Below, piece after piece: positions 1 to 5,522 of a stretch of 6,680 bases of DNA. The stretch comes from Lentisphaeria bacterium. Lineage in GTDB: Bacteria > Verrucomicrobiota > Lentisphaeria > Oligosphaerales > JAFGRS01. The stretch's first letter is position 1. Every line of letters begins with the position of its first letter. The stretch lies in assembly GCA_016935045.1 (NCBI GenBank), contig JAFGRS010000226.1, forward strand, positions 1-6,680. Direction: 5' to 3'. Below the pieces are notes generated by a model, which saw nothing but the letters and a program-made list of their open reading frames with translations, did not search any database and was not told where the DNA came from. The translations under genes were made by a program, and so were the position numbers.

Positions 1-637
1 CGGAGCGGAAGAGGCGCAGGTTCCCGGTCTGGCGGCCGCCGCCGAAGAAGCTGTGGGAGGCAAGGTACACACCCGGCCGCAGGACCGCGATGGCCGGGCA
101 ACCGATGTAGTCCCGGGTCCAGGCCGGACTGTGGTCGATGACGACTCCCGGCACGGCGGCGAGGTCGGGTTGCGGCTCGACGATGGCCGCTTCGAGCGCC
201 GGGGCCAGGACGATGGTGCCTGTCCAGCCGAGTTGGGGGATGTCGACGCTCGTTCCGGCACGGAGGTGGCGCCGGAAGACGCGGAGGACGGGTTCTCCCT
301 TGGCCGTGTAGCGGAAGTGCAGTCCCCGGACGGCCTCCCATCCGGTCAGTTCCCGGGTGCCGGCGCCGCCGGTGAGAGCGGTGGCGATGGTGACCTCTCC
401 CGCGCCGCGGGCCGTGGCCCGGAGGCGAGGGGGAACGCCCCCCGAGCAACGCGTGAAGCGCCACCCGTGCAGGGACTCGGGCACCTCCTTCCAGGTGTAG
501 TCGCGGTTGGCGAATGCCGTGGCGCCCTCCCGCATCTCCGCGGTCTCGAAACCGTAGCCCTCGACCAGCACTGCGGCGGGTCCGGCGCGGACGATCCAGG
601 GAGACGCCGCCAGAACAGCCACGAAGAGACGCTTCAT
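1..637 (-). CDS. Secreted sialidase/BNR-like protein, 5' part (cut by window edge)
   Basis: An open frame of 212 codons starts at the ATG at 637 and runs off the left edge with no stop, so the C-terminus is missing. Residues 1-18 (MKRLFVAVLAASPWIVRA) form a signal peptide with a basic start, a hydrophobic core and a plausible cleavage after Ala18. Residues 20-160 look like an unassigned beta-rich domain. From about residue 165 the protein reads VVIDHSPAWTRDYIGCPAIAVL, then SHSFFGGG, then LRLFRS. In sialidase/BNR-repeat propellers of environmental bacteria, 'D.S...YIG.P.I.VL..G.Y.ASH..FG...RS' opens the first blade, so the propeller should begin here and continue outside the window. Such proteins are exported and may act on glycans, but many family members are not proven sialidases. 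The sequence AAGGA lies about 10 nt before the ATG. The gene is 201 bp downstream of trmB in the same direction. Confidence 0.72.
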   Translation of the reverse strand, partial: MKRLFVAVLAASPWIVRAGPAAVLVEGYGFETAEMREGATAFANRDYTWKEVPESLHGWRFTRCSGGVPPRLRATARGAGEVTIATALTGGAGTRELTGWEAVRGLHFRYTAKGEPVLRVFRRHLRAGTSVDIPQLGWTGTIVLAPALEAAIVEPQPDLAAVPGVVIDHSPAWTRDYIGCPAIAVLRPGVYLASHSFFGGGRQTGNLRLFRS

Positions 638-690
638 GTCCGATTCTTCCTTAACGTCTCGGAATTGCTACACATCTCATTGCGGTGCAA

Positions 691-723
691 GGACCATGGA
701 CAATGGACCATGGACCATGGACC
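691..723. repeat. Tandem heptamer repeat, unit GGACCAT
   Basis: Four full copies and one partial copy of a 7-bp unit run head to tail: GGACCAT, GGACAAT, GGACCAT, GGACCAT, GGACC. Only the second copy differs, by one base. Each junction makes a CCATGG palindrome. The tract lies in the spacer between trmB and the sialidase-like gene, about 54 bp before that gene's start, so it would fall in the promoter or leader region. No coding sense is apparent. A similar short-period repeat could be dispersed elsewhere in the genome, which cannot be seen from one window. Confidence 0.8.
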
Positions 724-733
724 TATCGCATCC

Positions 734-811
734 GCGACGCAGGCAGGTGCGACGCACAGGCAGGCGGCGGGCTCCAGCGCCTCTCCTGCGGGCGTTCCGC
801 CTGCGTGCGTC
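734..811. repeat. Imperfect long inverted repeat downstream of trmB
   Basis: The arm at 751-767 (GACGCAC, AG, GCAGGCGG) pairs with 797-811 (CCGCCTGCGTGCGTC) over 15 bp, with a 2-nt bulge in the left arm and a 29-nt loop. The left arm is itself nearly duplicated: 734-747 (GCGACGCAGGCAGG) resembles 749-764 with a 2-nt difference. In the trmB transcript this would fold into a strong stem-loop about 30 nt after the trmB stop. No T-rich tract follows on either strand, so it is not a standard intrinsic terminator. It may instead act as an RNA-stabilising hairpin or be a member of a dispersed repeat family. Confidence 0.55.
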
Positions 812-838
812 CCACGATCCCCATGGTGAGGTCTGGGC

Positions 839-1453
839 TCAACCCGCGCTGCGGGGTTCGAAGCGGAAGGCAACATGGGGAACGCTCCTGCCGTTCTCCC
901 GCCACAGGAGCTCGAAATCCGTGTGCAGGTCCCGGATGTCGCTGATCCCGCCGGGGTCCGGCCGGAACGCTTCCAGGCGCTGCAGGATTCGCGCCCAGGC
1001 GTCGAAATAGGGCAGGTGGTCGGTGGCCATGTGCAGGATCCCGCCGGGTCGCAGGACCCTCGCCACGCGGCAGAGGAAGTCGGTGGTGACGAGTCTCTTG
1101 ATGCGGTGTCGCGCCTTGGGCCAGGGATCCGGGCAGAGCAGGTGGACACGGTGGACGGAGGCGGGGGGCAGTTGGTAGGCGACGAGGTCGAGGTTGTTGG
1201 CACGGAGCAGCTGCAGGTTGCCGACTCCGAGGCGTTGGGCTTTGCGCTCGAGCCGGCGCAGGCGGCCGAGCATGACATCGCTGCCCAGGATGAGTCGCTC
1301 GGGATAGAGCGCTGCCAGCCCCAGGGCAAACGTCCCCTTGCCGCACCCCAGGTCGAGTTCGACGGTGCGGTCCGTGTCCCCCAGGATGGTGTCGATGACG
1401 CAGTATGTGCCCGTGAGAAGATGCAGCATCGTTCCACGCAGAAGGTGTCCCAT
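839..1453 (-). CDS. trmB: tRNA (guanine-N7-)-methyltransferase
   Basis: From the ATG at 1453 the protein has 204 residues, close to the usual 200-240. TrmB uses S-adenosylmethionine to methylate N7 of guanine 46 in the variable loop of tRNAs, in the cytoplasm. Visible signatures are the SAM-binding motif I ELDLGCGKGTF (32-42), the acidic motif II residue in GSDVM (57-61), the hallmark CPDPWPKARH (107-116), ATDHLPYFDAW (143-153), and the C-terminal TDFE (178-181) followed by a 'RENGRSVPHVAFRFEP' tail, where TrmB carries its T..E substrate motif. The frame stays open upstream to 1657, but those residues overlap the aminotransferase gene, have the composition of a shadow frame and add nothing TrmB-like. 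An ATG at 1429 is an alternative start. No convincing Shine-Dalgarno precedes either. The gene ends with TGA and follows the aminotransferase gene after 125 bp. Confidence 0.93.
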   Translation of the reverse strand: MGHLLRGTMLHLLTGTYCVIDTILGDTDRTVELDLGCGKGTFALGLAALYPERLILGSDVMLGRLRRLERKAQRLGVGNLQLLRANNLDLVAYQLPPASVHRVHLLCPDPWPKARHRIKRLVTTDFLCRVARVLRPGGILHMATDHLPYFDAWARILQRLEAFRPDPGGISDIRDLHTDFELLWRENGRSVPHVAFRFEPRSAG

Positions 1454-1500
1454 CCCCCGGGGAGCGGCCTCGTGTGCCCGGTCCGCGAGCCCCCTCCCTC

Positions 1501-1517
1501 GTGCCGCCGGGCGGCAC
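1501..1517 (-). other. Perfect short palindrome (hairpin) between aminotransferase gene and trmB
   Basis: The bases GTGCCGCC, G, GGCGGCAC form a perfect 8-bp inverted repeat around one central base. In RNA this would be a 6-7 bp G+C-rich hairpin. It lies 61 nt after the aminotransferase stop codon and 47 nt before the trmB start. No U-run follows it on the minus strand, so readthrough into trmB is likely. It could protect the 3' end of the upstream message or be a chance product of the G+C-rich sequence. Confidence 0.35.
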
Positions 1518-1578
1518 TGGCACGGCTCGCCGCCCGCCTTTCCTGGAGAAGCCCCCGGGCCAGAAACCCACGGGGCGA

Positions 1579-2760
1579 TCAGCGGAGCGCCCCGATGAAG
1601 TCGCGAATCCGCTCCATGGCCACTTCGATGTCCGCCATTCCCGTGGCATAGGCGCAACGCACGAAGCCCTCGCCGCAGGCCCCGAAGGCAGTGCCCGGGA
1701 CCACGGCCACCTTCTGCTCCCGCAGCAGGCGGTTGGCGAACTGCAGGCTGCTAAGCCCGGTGCCGCGGATGCACGGGAATACGTAGAAGGCCCCTCGCGG
1801 CATGAAGCAGTCCAGTCCCATGTCGTTCAGGCGCTTGACGATGACATTGCGGCGCTGGTGGTATTCCAGGCGCATCTCCTCGCGTTCCGCGGCGCCGTTC
1901 TGGAGCGCCTCGATGGCGGCGGCCTGGGCGATGCTCGAAGCGCAGAGCATGGAGTACTGGTGGATCTTCATCATGGCTTCGATGAGGTCCTGCGGGCCGC
2001 AGCCGTAGGCGATGCGGAAGCCGGTCATGGCGAAGGCCTTGCTGAAACCGTTGAGGAGTACGGTGCGTTCCCGCATGCCGGGCAGGGAGGCGATGCTGGG
2101 GGAGCGTTCGCCGTAGCTGAGTTCCTCGTAAATCTCGTCGCTGATGACGAGGAGGTCGTGGCGAATGGCCACCTCCGCGATGGCAGCCTTGCCCGCCGCG
2201 GTGAGTCCGGCGCCGGTAGGGTTGTTGGGGAAGTTCAGCAGCAGCACCCGGGTCTTGGGAGTGATGGCTTCCTCGACGGCGCGGGGATCGAGGGCGAAGT
2301 CGTTCTCGCGGCAGGTGACGACGGGTTTGGCGACGGCGTGCGTCATGGTGATGGTGGGGGCATAGGAGACGTAGCAGGGCTCGTGGTAGAGGACCTCGTC
2401 ACCGGGGTTGAGAACGGCCCGCAGGATCAGGTCGAGGGCCTCGCTGACTCCCACCGTGATGATGCACTCGCGCTCGGGGTCGTAGGCGGGACCGAAGTGT
2501 TCCTCGACGTAGCGGCAGACCGCGCGGCGGAGGGCGAGCAGCCCGAGGTTGGAGGTATAGGTGGTGTGGCCGCGCCGGATGGCGTAGATGGCTGCCTCCC
2601 GGATCTTCCACGGGGTGACGAAATCGGGTTCGCCGATGCCCAGGGAGATCACCTCGTCCATGGCATTGACAAGCTCGAAGAAGTCACGGATGCCGCTGCG
2701 CGGCAGGGAAACGATGTGGCGTGCCAGCCAACGGTTAGGGGACGACTTTGAGTCGCTCAT
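1579..2760 (-). CDS. Class I/II PLP-dependent aminotransferase (aspartate aminotransferase-like)
   Basis: The protein has 393 residues, the normal size for fold-type I aminotransferases that move an amino group between an amino acid and a 2-oxoacid via pyridoxal phosphate. Visible landmarks are SLGIGEPDFVTP (39-50), the NFPNNPTGAG cofactor/substrate loop with Asn180, the SDEIYEELSYG motif with Asp208 and Tyr211, the Schiff-base lysine Lys241 in GFSKAFAMTGFRIAYG with Arg249, and the substrate-carboxylate arginine Arg368 in GFVRCAYA. The sequence most resembles the subgroup Ib enzymes often annotated as AspB or PatA. The true substrate (aspartate, aromatic or branched-chain amino acids) cannot be read from these motifs. 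The ATG at 2760 was chosen because it has a GAGGAA ribosome site 7 nt upstream and starts the normal N-terminus; the open frame further upstream overlaps the regulator gene. Its start overlaps the regulator's 3' end by 26 bp, so the two are probably translated together. Confidence 0.95.
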   Translation of the reverse strand: MSDSKSSPNRWLARHIVSLPRSGIRDFFELVNAMDEVISLGIGEPDFVTPWKIREAAIYAIRRGHTTYTSNLGLLALRRAVCRYVEEHFGPAYDPERECIITVGVSEALDLILRAVLNPGDEVLYHEPCYVSYAPTITMTHAVAKPVVTCRENDFALDPRAVEEAITPKTRVLLLNFPNNPTGAGLTAAGKAAIAEVAIRHDLLVISDEIYEELSYGERSPSIASLPGMRERTVLLNGFSKAFAMTGFRIAYGCGPQDLIEAMMKIHQYSMLCASSIAQAAAIEALQNGAAEREEMRLEYHQRRNVIVKRLNDMGLDCFMPRGAFYVFPCIRGTGLSSLQFANRLLREQKVAVVPGTAFGACGEGFVRCAYATGMADIEVAMERIRDFIGALR

Positions 2761-3232
2761 GCTCTTCTTCCTCGTGGAACAGAACGCCTGCTTCTTTGTA
2801 CTTTTTGAGCAGGAAATGGGTGGCGGTGGCCTTGACGCCCTCCTGGGAGGCAAGACGGCTGGCGACGAAGTGAGCGACGTCCTGGAGGGACGTGCCCACG
2901 ACCTCGAGACGCAGGTCATAGCGGCCGCTGACCAGGTACACCGAACGCACTTCCGGAAAACGGCTGAGGGCTGCGGCGGTGTCATCGAAACCGGATTCGC
3001 GCCGCGGCTGCACTTCCACCTCGATGATGGCCCGGACCTCGCGGTCGTCGGCCGCGTCCTCGTTGACGATGGCGAGGTAGCCCAGGATCAGGCGGTCACG
3101 TTCCATGCCGGCAATGGTCTGCTCCACCTCCTCCGGCGTGAGTTCGAGACGGGCCGCGATCTCGGCGACCGGGATCCGCGCGTTCTTCCGGAGCAGGCGC
3201 AGGATCGCCTTCCTCTGCTCTGCGTTTTCCAT
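2735..3232 (-). CDS. Lrp/AsnC-family transcriptional regulator
   Basis: A 165-residue protein with the two-domain Lrp/AsnC layout. An N-terminal winged helix-turn-helix (about 5-55; AILRLLRKNARIPVAEIAARL then LTPEEVEQTIAGMER) binds DNA. A C-terminal RAM/ACT-like domain (about 65-147) senses ligand and oligomerises, with the typical SVYLVSGRYDLRLEVVG and HFLLKKYKE segments, including the conserved Gly103 and Asp106. The family usually senses amino acids. Overlap with an aminotransferase gene suggests that it controls that gene or its pathway, which is inference. An acidic tail (EEEEHER, 154-160) follows the RAM domain; its codons carry the ribosome site of the next gene. The ATG at 3232 is preceded by GGAGG at a short spacing of 4 nt. 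The stop is TAA at 2737-2735. Confidence 0.94.
   Translation of the reverse strand: MENAEQRKAILRLLRKNARIPVAEIAARLELTPEEVEQTIAGMERDRLILGYLAIVNEDAADDREVRAIIEVEVQPRRESGFDDTAAALSRFPEVRSVYLVSGRYDLRLEVVGTSLQDVAHFVASRLASQEGVKATATHFLLKKYKEAGVLFHEEEEHERLKVVP
2768..2773 (-). promoter_or_regulatory. Ribosome binding site of the aminotransferase gene inside the regulator gene
   Basis: GAGGAA on the minus strand lies 7 nt before the ATG at 2760 and is read in the regulator frame as part of its Glu-rich tail. It fixes the aminotransferase start and makes translation of the two genes likely to be coupled: ribosomes finishing the regulator 26 nt further on would open and re-use this site. Confidence 0.7.
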
Positions 3233-3244
3233 GGGTCCTCCGGT

Positions 3245-3264
3245 GTCCGGAATGGGGTCCGGAC
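3245..3264 (-). promoter_or_regulatory. Paired GTCCGGA motifs just upstream of the Lrp-family gene
   Basis: GTCCGGA at 3245-3251 recurs as GTCCGGAC at 3257-3264, 12 bp apart (about one helical turn), and each contains the TCCGGA palindrome. They lie 13-32 bp upstream of the regulator's ATG. The spacing and symmetry would suit an operator for an autoregulated Lrp-type protein, but such G+C-rich hexamers can arise by chance. Confidence 0.2.
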
Positions 3265-3273
3265 GGCTTGCTG

Positions 3274-3303
3274 GGCCGCCGGCCGCGGGGGATGCCGACG
3301 GCC
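3274..3303 (-). terminator. G+C-rich stem-loop after the LysM gene, terminator-like without U-run
   Basis: Read on the minus strand, GGCCGTCGG pairs with CCGGCGGCC over 9 bp (one G-U) around a 12-nt loop. The stem starts 23 nt after the LysM gene's stop codon and lies in the 94-bp gap before the Lrp-family gene. There is no U-tract, so it would be at best a weak or factor-assisted terminator, or an RNA-stabilising hairpin. If it terminates, the regulator and aminotransferase need their own promoter in this gap. Confidence 0.3.
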
Positions 3304-3326
3304 TGCGGCGCGGTTCAGGGGATCAC

Positions 3327-4007
3327 CTAGCGGGCGGCGGGGATCTTCAGTTTCTGTCCCACGAGGATGACGTCGCTCTTCAGGCCGTTGGCGTCCTTGA
3401 TTGCCTGGACGGTGACGCCGAAGGCCTGGGCGATGGCCAGGAGAGTGTCGCCGGCCTTGATGGTGTACTCGCCCTGGATGGCCGACTTCTGACTGGCCGC
3501 CGCGGCGGCCGCGGCGGCCTGTTTCATCTGGCTGACGCTGCGTTCCATTTCCTCGGCCAGGTTCGTGGTCAGGCGGTTGATGCTCTTCTGGTGTTCCTGG
3601 GCCAGTTTGCGTTCAAACTCGGTCATGTCGGAACGCCATTTCGTGTCGCTGGTGTTGGCGCGGGATTCGAGGGAGGCGACGAGTCCGCGCAGGCGTTCGA
3701 TCTCCTGGCCGCGGGCGTGGTTCTCCTGGCGCAGTTCGTCGATGGCTTCGTAGAGCTTGCGGTGGGACTGCTGGAAGGCATAGAGGTCGGCCCGCACGGC
3801 CGCGATTTCGCGGGAGATGCGTTCCGAGTCCTGGTTCATGGTCTGCATGCGCTGCTGCATCGCGGCGCGGTCCTGCTGCTGCTGTTGCTGCAGGCGCAGA
3901 TCCGCGTCCTGGTTGTAGTAGTCCAGGGGCGCACAGGCCTGGCTCACGAACAGAAGAAGGCCGGTGGCGCCGGCCAGAGCGGTGACTGTGAAGCGGTCGG
4001 TACGCAT
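3327..4007 (-). CDS. LysM-domain coiled-coil envelope protein (probable lipoprotein)
   Basis: A 226-residue protein, probably exported and bound to cell-wall peptidoglycan. Residues 1-24 form a signal sequence (basic RTDR, then a hydrophobic stretch ending LLLFVSQA) followed by Cys25. The residues before the cysteine (S-Q-A) fit a lipobox poorly except for the Ala at -1, so lipidation is probable, not certain. Residues 35-162 are charged, Gln/Glu/Arg-rich and predicted by eye to be a long coiled coil, with a run of six Gln (40-45) and a run of eight Ala (164-171) leading into the last domain. Residues 179-223 (GEYTIKAGDTLLAIAQAFGV, then VQAIKDANGL and VGQKLKIPA) are a complete LysM repeat, a peptidoglycan-binding fold. 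No catalytic domain is present, so a structural or scaffolding role is likelier than hydrolysis. The ATG at 4007 was preferred over the in-frame one at 4076 because the signal sequence begins there and an AGGA lies about 9 nt upstream. It is divergent from rsmB. Confidence 0.88.
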   Translation of the reverse strand: MRTDRFTVTALAGATGLLLFVSQACAPLDYYNQDADLRLQQQQQQDRAAMQQRMQTMNQDSERISREIAAVRADLYAFQQSHRKLYEAIDELRQENHARGQEIERLRGLVASLESRANTSDTKWRSDMTEFERKLAQEHQKSINRLTTNLAEEMERSVSQMKQAAAAAAAASQKSAIQGEYTIKAGDTLLAIAQAFGVTVQAIKDANGLKSDVILVGQKLKIPAAR

Positions 4008-4100
4008 GGGCCTGTCCTCGTCGTTGCGGCGGTGGGGGGGCCTCCCGGTCTGCGGTCTGGGCGTCACCGCGGCCACGACGGCGACGGAAACGCAGGGGAA

Positions 4101-4192
4101 TGCCTTTCAAGCGCCGCCGCCTGCACTAGGGTACACCCGGTGGCAACCCCACCTGGAAATAGCATAACACACCGGTAGCCGTTTGAAAGGCA
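4101..4192. repeat. Widely spaced perfect inverted repeat in the divergent intergenic region
   Basis: TGCCTTTCAA (4101-4110) is the exact reverse complement of TTGAAAGGCA (4183-4192). Pairing resumes for two more bases after one mismatch. The 72 bp between the arms contain the only A+T-rich island of the region, around 4155-4168, with TATGCT on the minus strand as a weak -10-like hexamer for the LysM gene. The pair could be a two-site operator, the ends of a small element, or one half of an RNA switch with the palindrome that overlaps its right arm. Confidence 0.4.
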
Positions 4193-4221
4193 CCATGGTG
4201 CCGGTACCAGGGCTTTTTTTT
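4189..4221 (+). terminator. Palindrome and T8 tract just before rsmB: terminator or attenuator
   Basis: GGCACCATGGTGCC at 4189-4202 is a perfect 14-bp palindrome. A second possible hairpin (4193-4211: CC, bulged A, TGGT pairing with ACCAGG) ends two bases before eight consecutive T residues at 4214-4221. Hairpin plus T-run is the form of an intrinsic terminator on the plus strand. No plus-strand gene precedes it in the window and rsmB starts 17 bp downstream, so its natural role would be attenuation of a leader or termination of a small RNA made from this gap. Confidence 0.42.
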
Positions 4222-4238
4222 GCGCAGGTTCGGGGCCG

Positions 4239-5522
4239 ATGAAGGATGTGCGGAGAGAGGTGGGGCCGAGTGGTGGCCCAGGCGTGGCGCGGACCGTGCT
4301 CCGGGACGTGGACCGGGCTCTGGTGCGGGCCCTGTCGGGTCCCGGTGCGGAGTTCTCCTTCGAGGCGGATCTGGGGCGATTGTCCCGGCAGGTGTTTCTG
4401 ACCATCCTGCGTCGCCGGGCGACACTGGACTGGTTGGTGGACCGGCATCGTCGGGGGCCGGTGCGGGGGCCGGTGCGGCGGCTGCTGTGGTGGGCGTTGG
4501 CGGAGACGCTGTATCTGGACGGTCTGCCGCTGCCGGTGGTGGTGCACACGGCGGTGGAGGAGGCGAAGGCTCACGGTCCCGGTGTCGGGGGGTTTGTGAA
4601 CGCATTGCTGCGCGCGGTGTTGGCGCCGGGGCGTGAAGCGGTGCTGGCGGCGGTATCGGCTTCGGCACCCCCCTGGGTCCGCCTGGATCTGGGTCGTGGG
4701 CTGTACGAAGCGTGGTCGCGGCGGATGTCTGCCGAGGCACTGTCGGCGTTGGCGGCCCTGTTGCAGGAGCCCGCTCCGATGGTGGTGCGTCTGCGGGCGG
4801 GGCATGTCGCGGCGGTTGTCGAGGGTCTGGTGCCGGCGCCGTCGGTCCCCTGGGCTCCGGGGACGCGCCTGTTCCGTTGCGGGGATGCGGCAGCGTTCTT
4901 CGGGTCGGAGGCCTGGAGGGGAGGGGCGTTCTACGTGCAGGACCCGTCGACACTGCTGGCGCCGGCGCTGCTCGGTGTCCGGGCCGGGGAGACGGTGGGG
5001 GACCTGTGCTGTGCGCCGGGGGGCAAGGCGCTGCTTCTGCTGGAGCAGGCTGCTGATACCCGGTTGGTCTGCATGGACCGTTCCCTGAAGCGCCTGGGGC
5101 GCCTGCGGGAGAACGTCGCGGGATGCGGCCGCTGCGAGCTTCTGGCGGGGGATGTCACCCATGCCCCGCTACGCGCCGGGTGCCTCGATGCCATTCTACT
5201 CGATGTGCCCTGCAGCAACACGGGAGTGGTGCGGCGGCGTCCGGATGTGCGTTGGCATTTCACCCGGGCCGGGGTCTCGGATCTCGCGCGGCTGCAGGCC
5301 GAGATGCTGGCTGCCGCTGCCGCGCTGTTGCGTCCGGGCGGGCGGTTGGCTTACAGCACCTGCAGCATCGAGCCGGAGGAGAACGGGGAGCAGGTGCGCC
5401 GTTTCGTCGCGGCCCAGCCTACGTTCCGGCTGCTGCGGGAAGAGGCCCTGGAACCGTGTGCCGCCCACGACGGAGCCTACGCGGCGGTGCTGCGGAAGCA
5501 GGGGGAAGATCCCTCGGCATGA
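4239..5522 (+). CDS. rsmB: 16S rRNA (cytosine(967)-C(5))-methyltransferase with NusB-like domain
   Basis: At 427 residues it matches the usual 420-450 of RsmB (Sun/Fmu), which methylates C5 of C967 in 16S rRNA with SAM before 30S assembly is complete. Residues 15-135 form the helical NusB-like RNA-binding domain (LRDVDRALVRAL, LDWLVDRH, ALAETLYLDGLP, AVEEAKAHG, GGFVNALLR). Residues 230-420 form the Rossmann methyltransferase: FYVQDPST, motif I GDLCCAPGGKALLL (254-267; most relatives have CAAPGGK), Asp280 in motif II, Asp305 in GDVT, motif IV DVPCSNTGVVRRRPDVRW with Cys325, and motif VI STCSIEPEEN with Cys375, the expected nucleophile. Both cysteines of the two-cysteine RNA m5C mechanism are present, so the enzyme should be active. 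The ATG at 4239 has only a weak AGG 10 nt upstream, just past a T8 tract. The final TGA overlaps the next gene's ATG. Confidence 0.94.
   Translation: MKDVRREVGPSGGPGVARTVLRDVDRALVRALSGPGAEFSFEADLGRLSRQVFLTILRRRATLDWLVDRHRRGPVRGPVRRLLWWALAETLYLDGLPLPVVVHTAVEEAKAHGPGVGGFVNALLRAVLAPGREAVLAAVSASAPPWVRLDLGRGLYEAWSRRMSAEALSALAALLQEPAPMVVRLRAGHVAAVVEGLVPAPSVPWAPGTRLFRCGDAAAFFGSEAWRGGAFYVQDPSTLLAPALLGVRAGETVGDLCCAPGGKALLLLEQAADTRLVCMDRSLKRLGRLRENVAGCGRCELLAGDVTHAPLRAGCLDAILLDVPCSNTGVVRRRPDVRWHFTRAGVSDLARLQAEMLAAAAALLRPGGRLAYSTCSIEPEENGEQVRRFVAAQPTFRLLREEALEPCAAHDGAYAAVLRKQGEDPSA

Noticed and set aside
53..829. Plus-strand open frame opposite the sialidase-like gene
   Set aside because: The minus strand has a signal peptide, a ribosome site and propeller motifs over the same bases. 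The plus frame is low-complexity Gly/Asp/Arg and crosses the heptamer and palindrome repeats.
1454..1657. N-terminal extension of TrmB to an upstream ATG at 1657
   Set aside because: It would overlap the aminotransferase gene by 79 bp and adds Gly/Arg/Pro-rich residues with no family similarity.
1474..2751. Long plus-strand open frame (425 codons) opposite the aminotransferase gene
   Set aside because: It is the antisense shadow of a gene with clear PLP-enzyme motifs. Its translation has no recognisable motifs and reflects the G+C-rich codon pattern.
3274..3303. Strong intrinsic terminator between the LysM gene and the regulator
   Set aside because: The stem is good but no U-tract follows on the minus strand, so it was kept only as a low-confidence terminator-like hairpin.
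4159..4188. Sigma-70 promoter for the LysM gene (TATGCT with TTTCAA 16 bp upstream)
   Set aside because: The -10 matches 4 of 6 and the -35 only 3 of 6 consensus bases. That is too weak to annotate as a promoter; it is mentioned only as an A+T-rich island.
4107..5162. Minus-strand open frames opposite rsmB
   Set aside because: Pro/Arg/Gln/His-rich translations typical of antisense frames in G+C-rich DNA, while the plus strand has complete RsmB motifs.
5123..5518. Upstream extension of the last plus-strand frame into rsmB
   Set aside because: The 132 extra codons overlap the catalytic domain of rsmB in another frame and have shadow-like composition. The ATG at 5519 has the coupled ATGA junction and a signal sequence.
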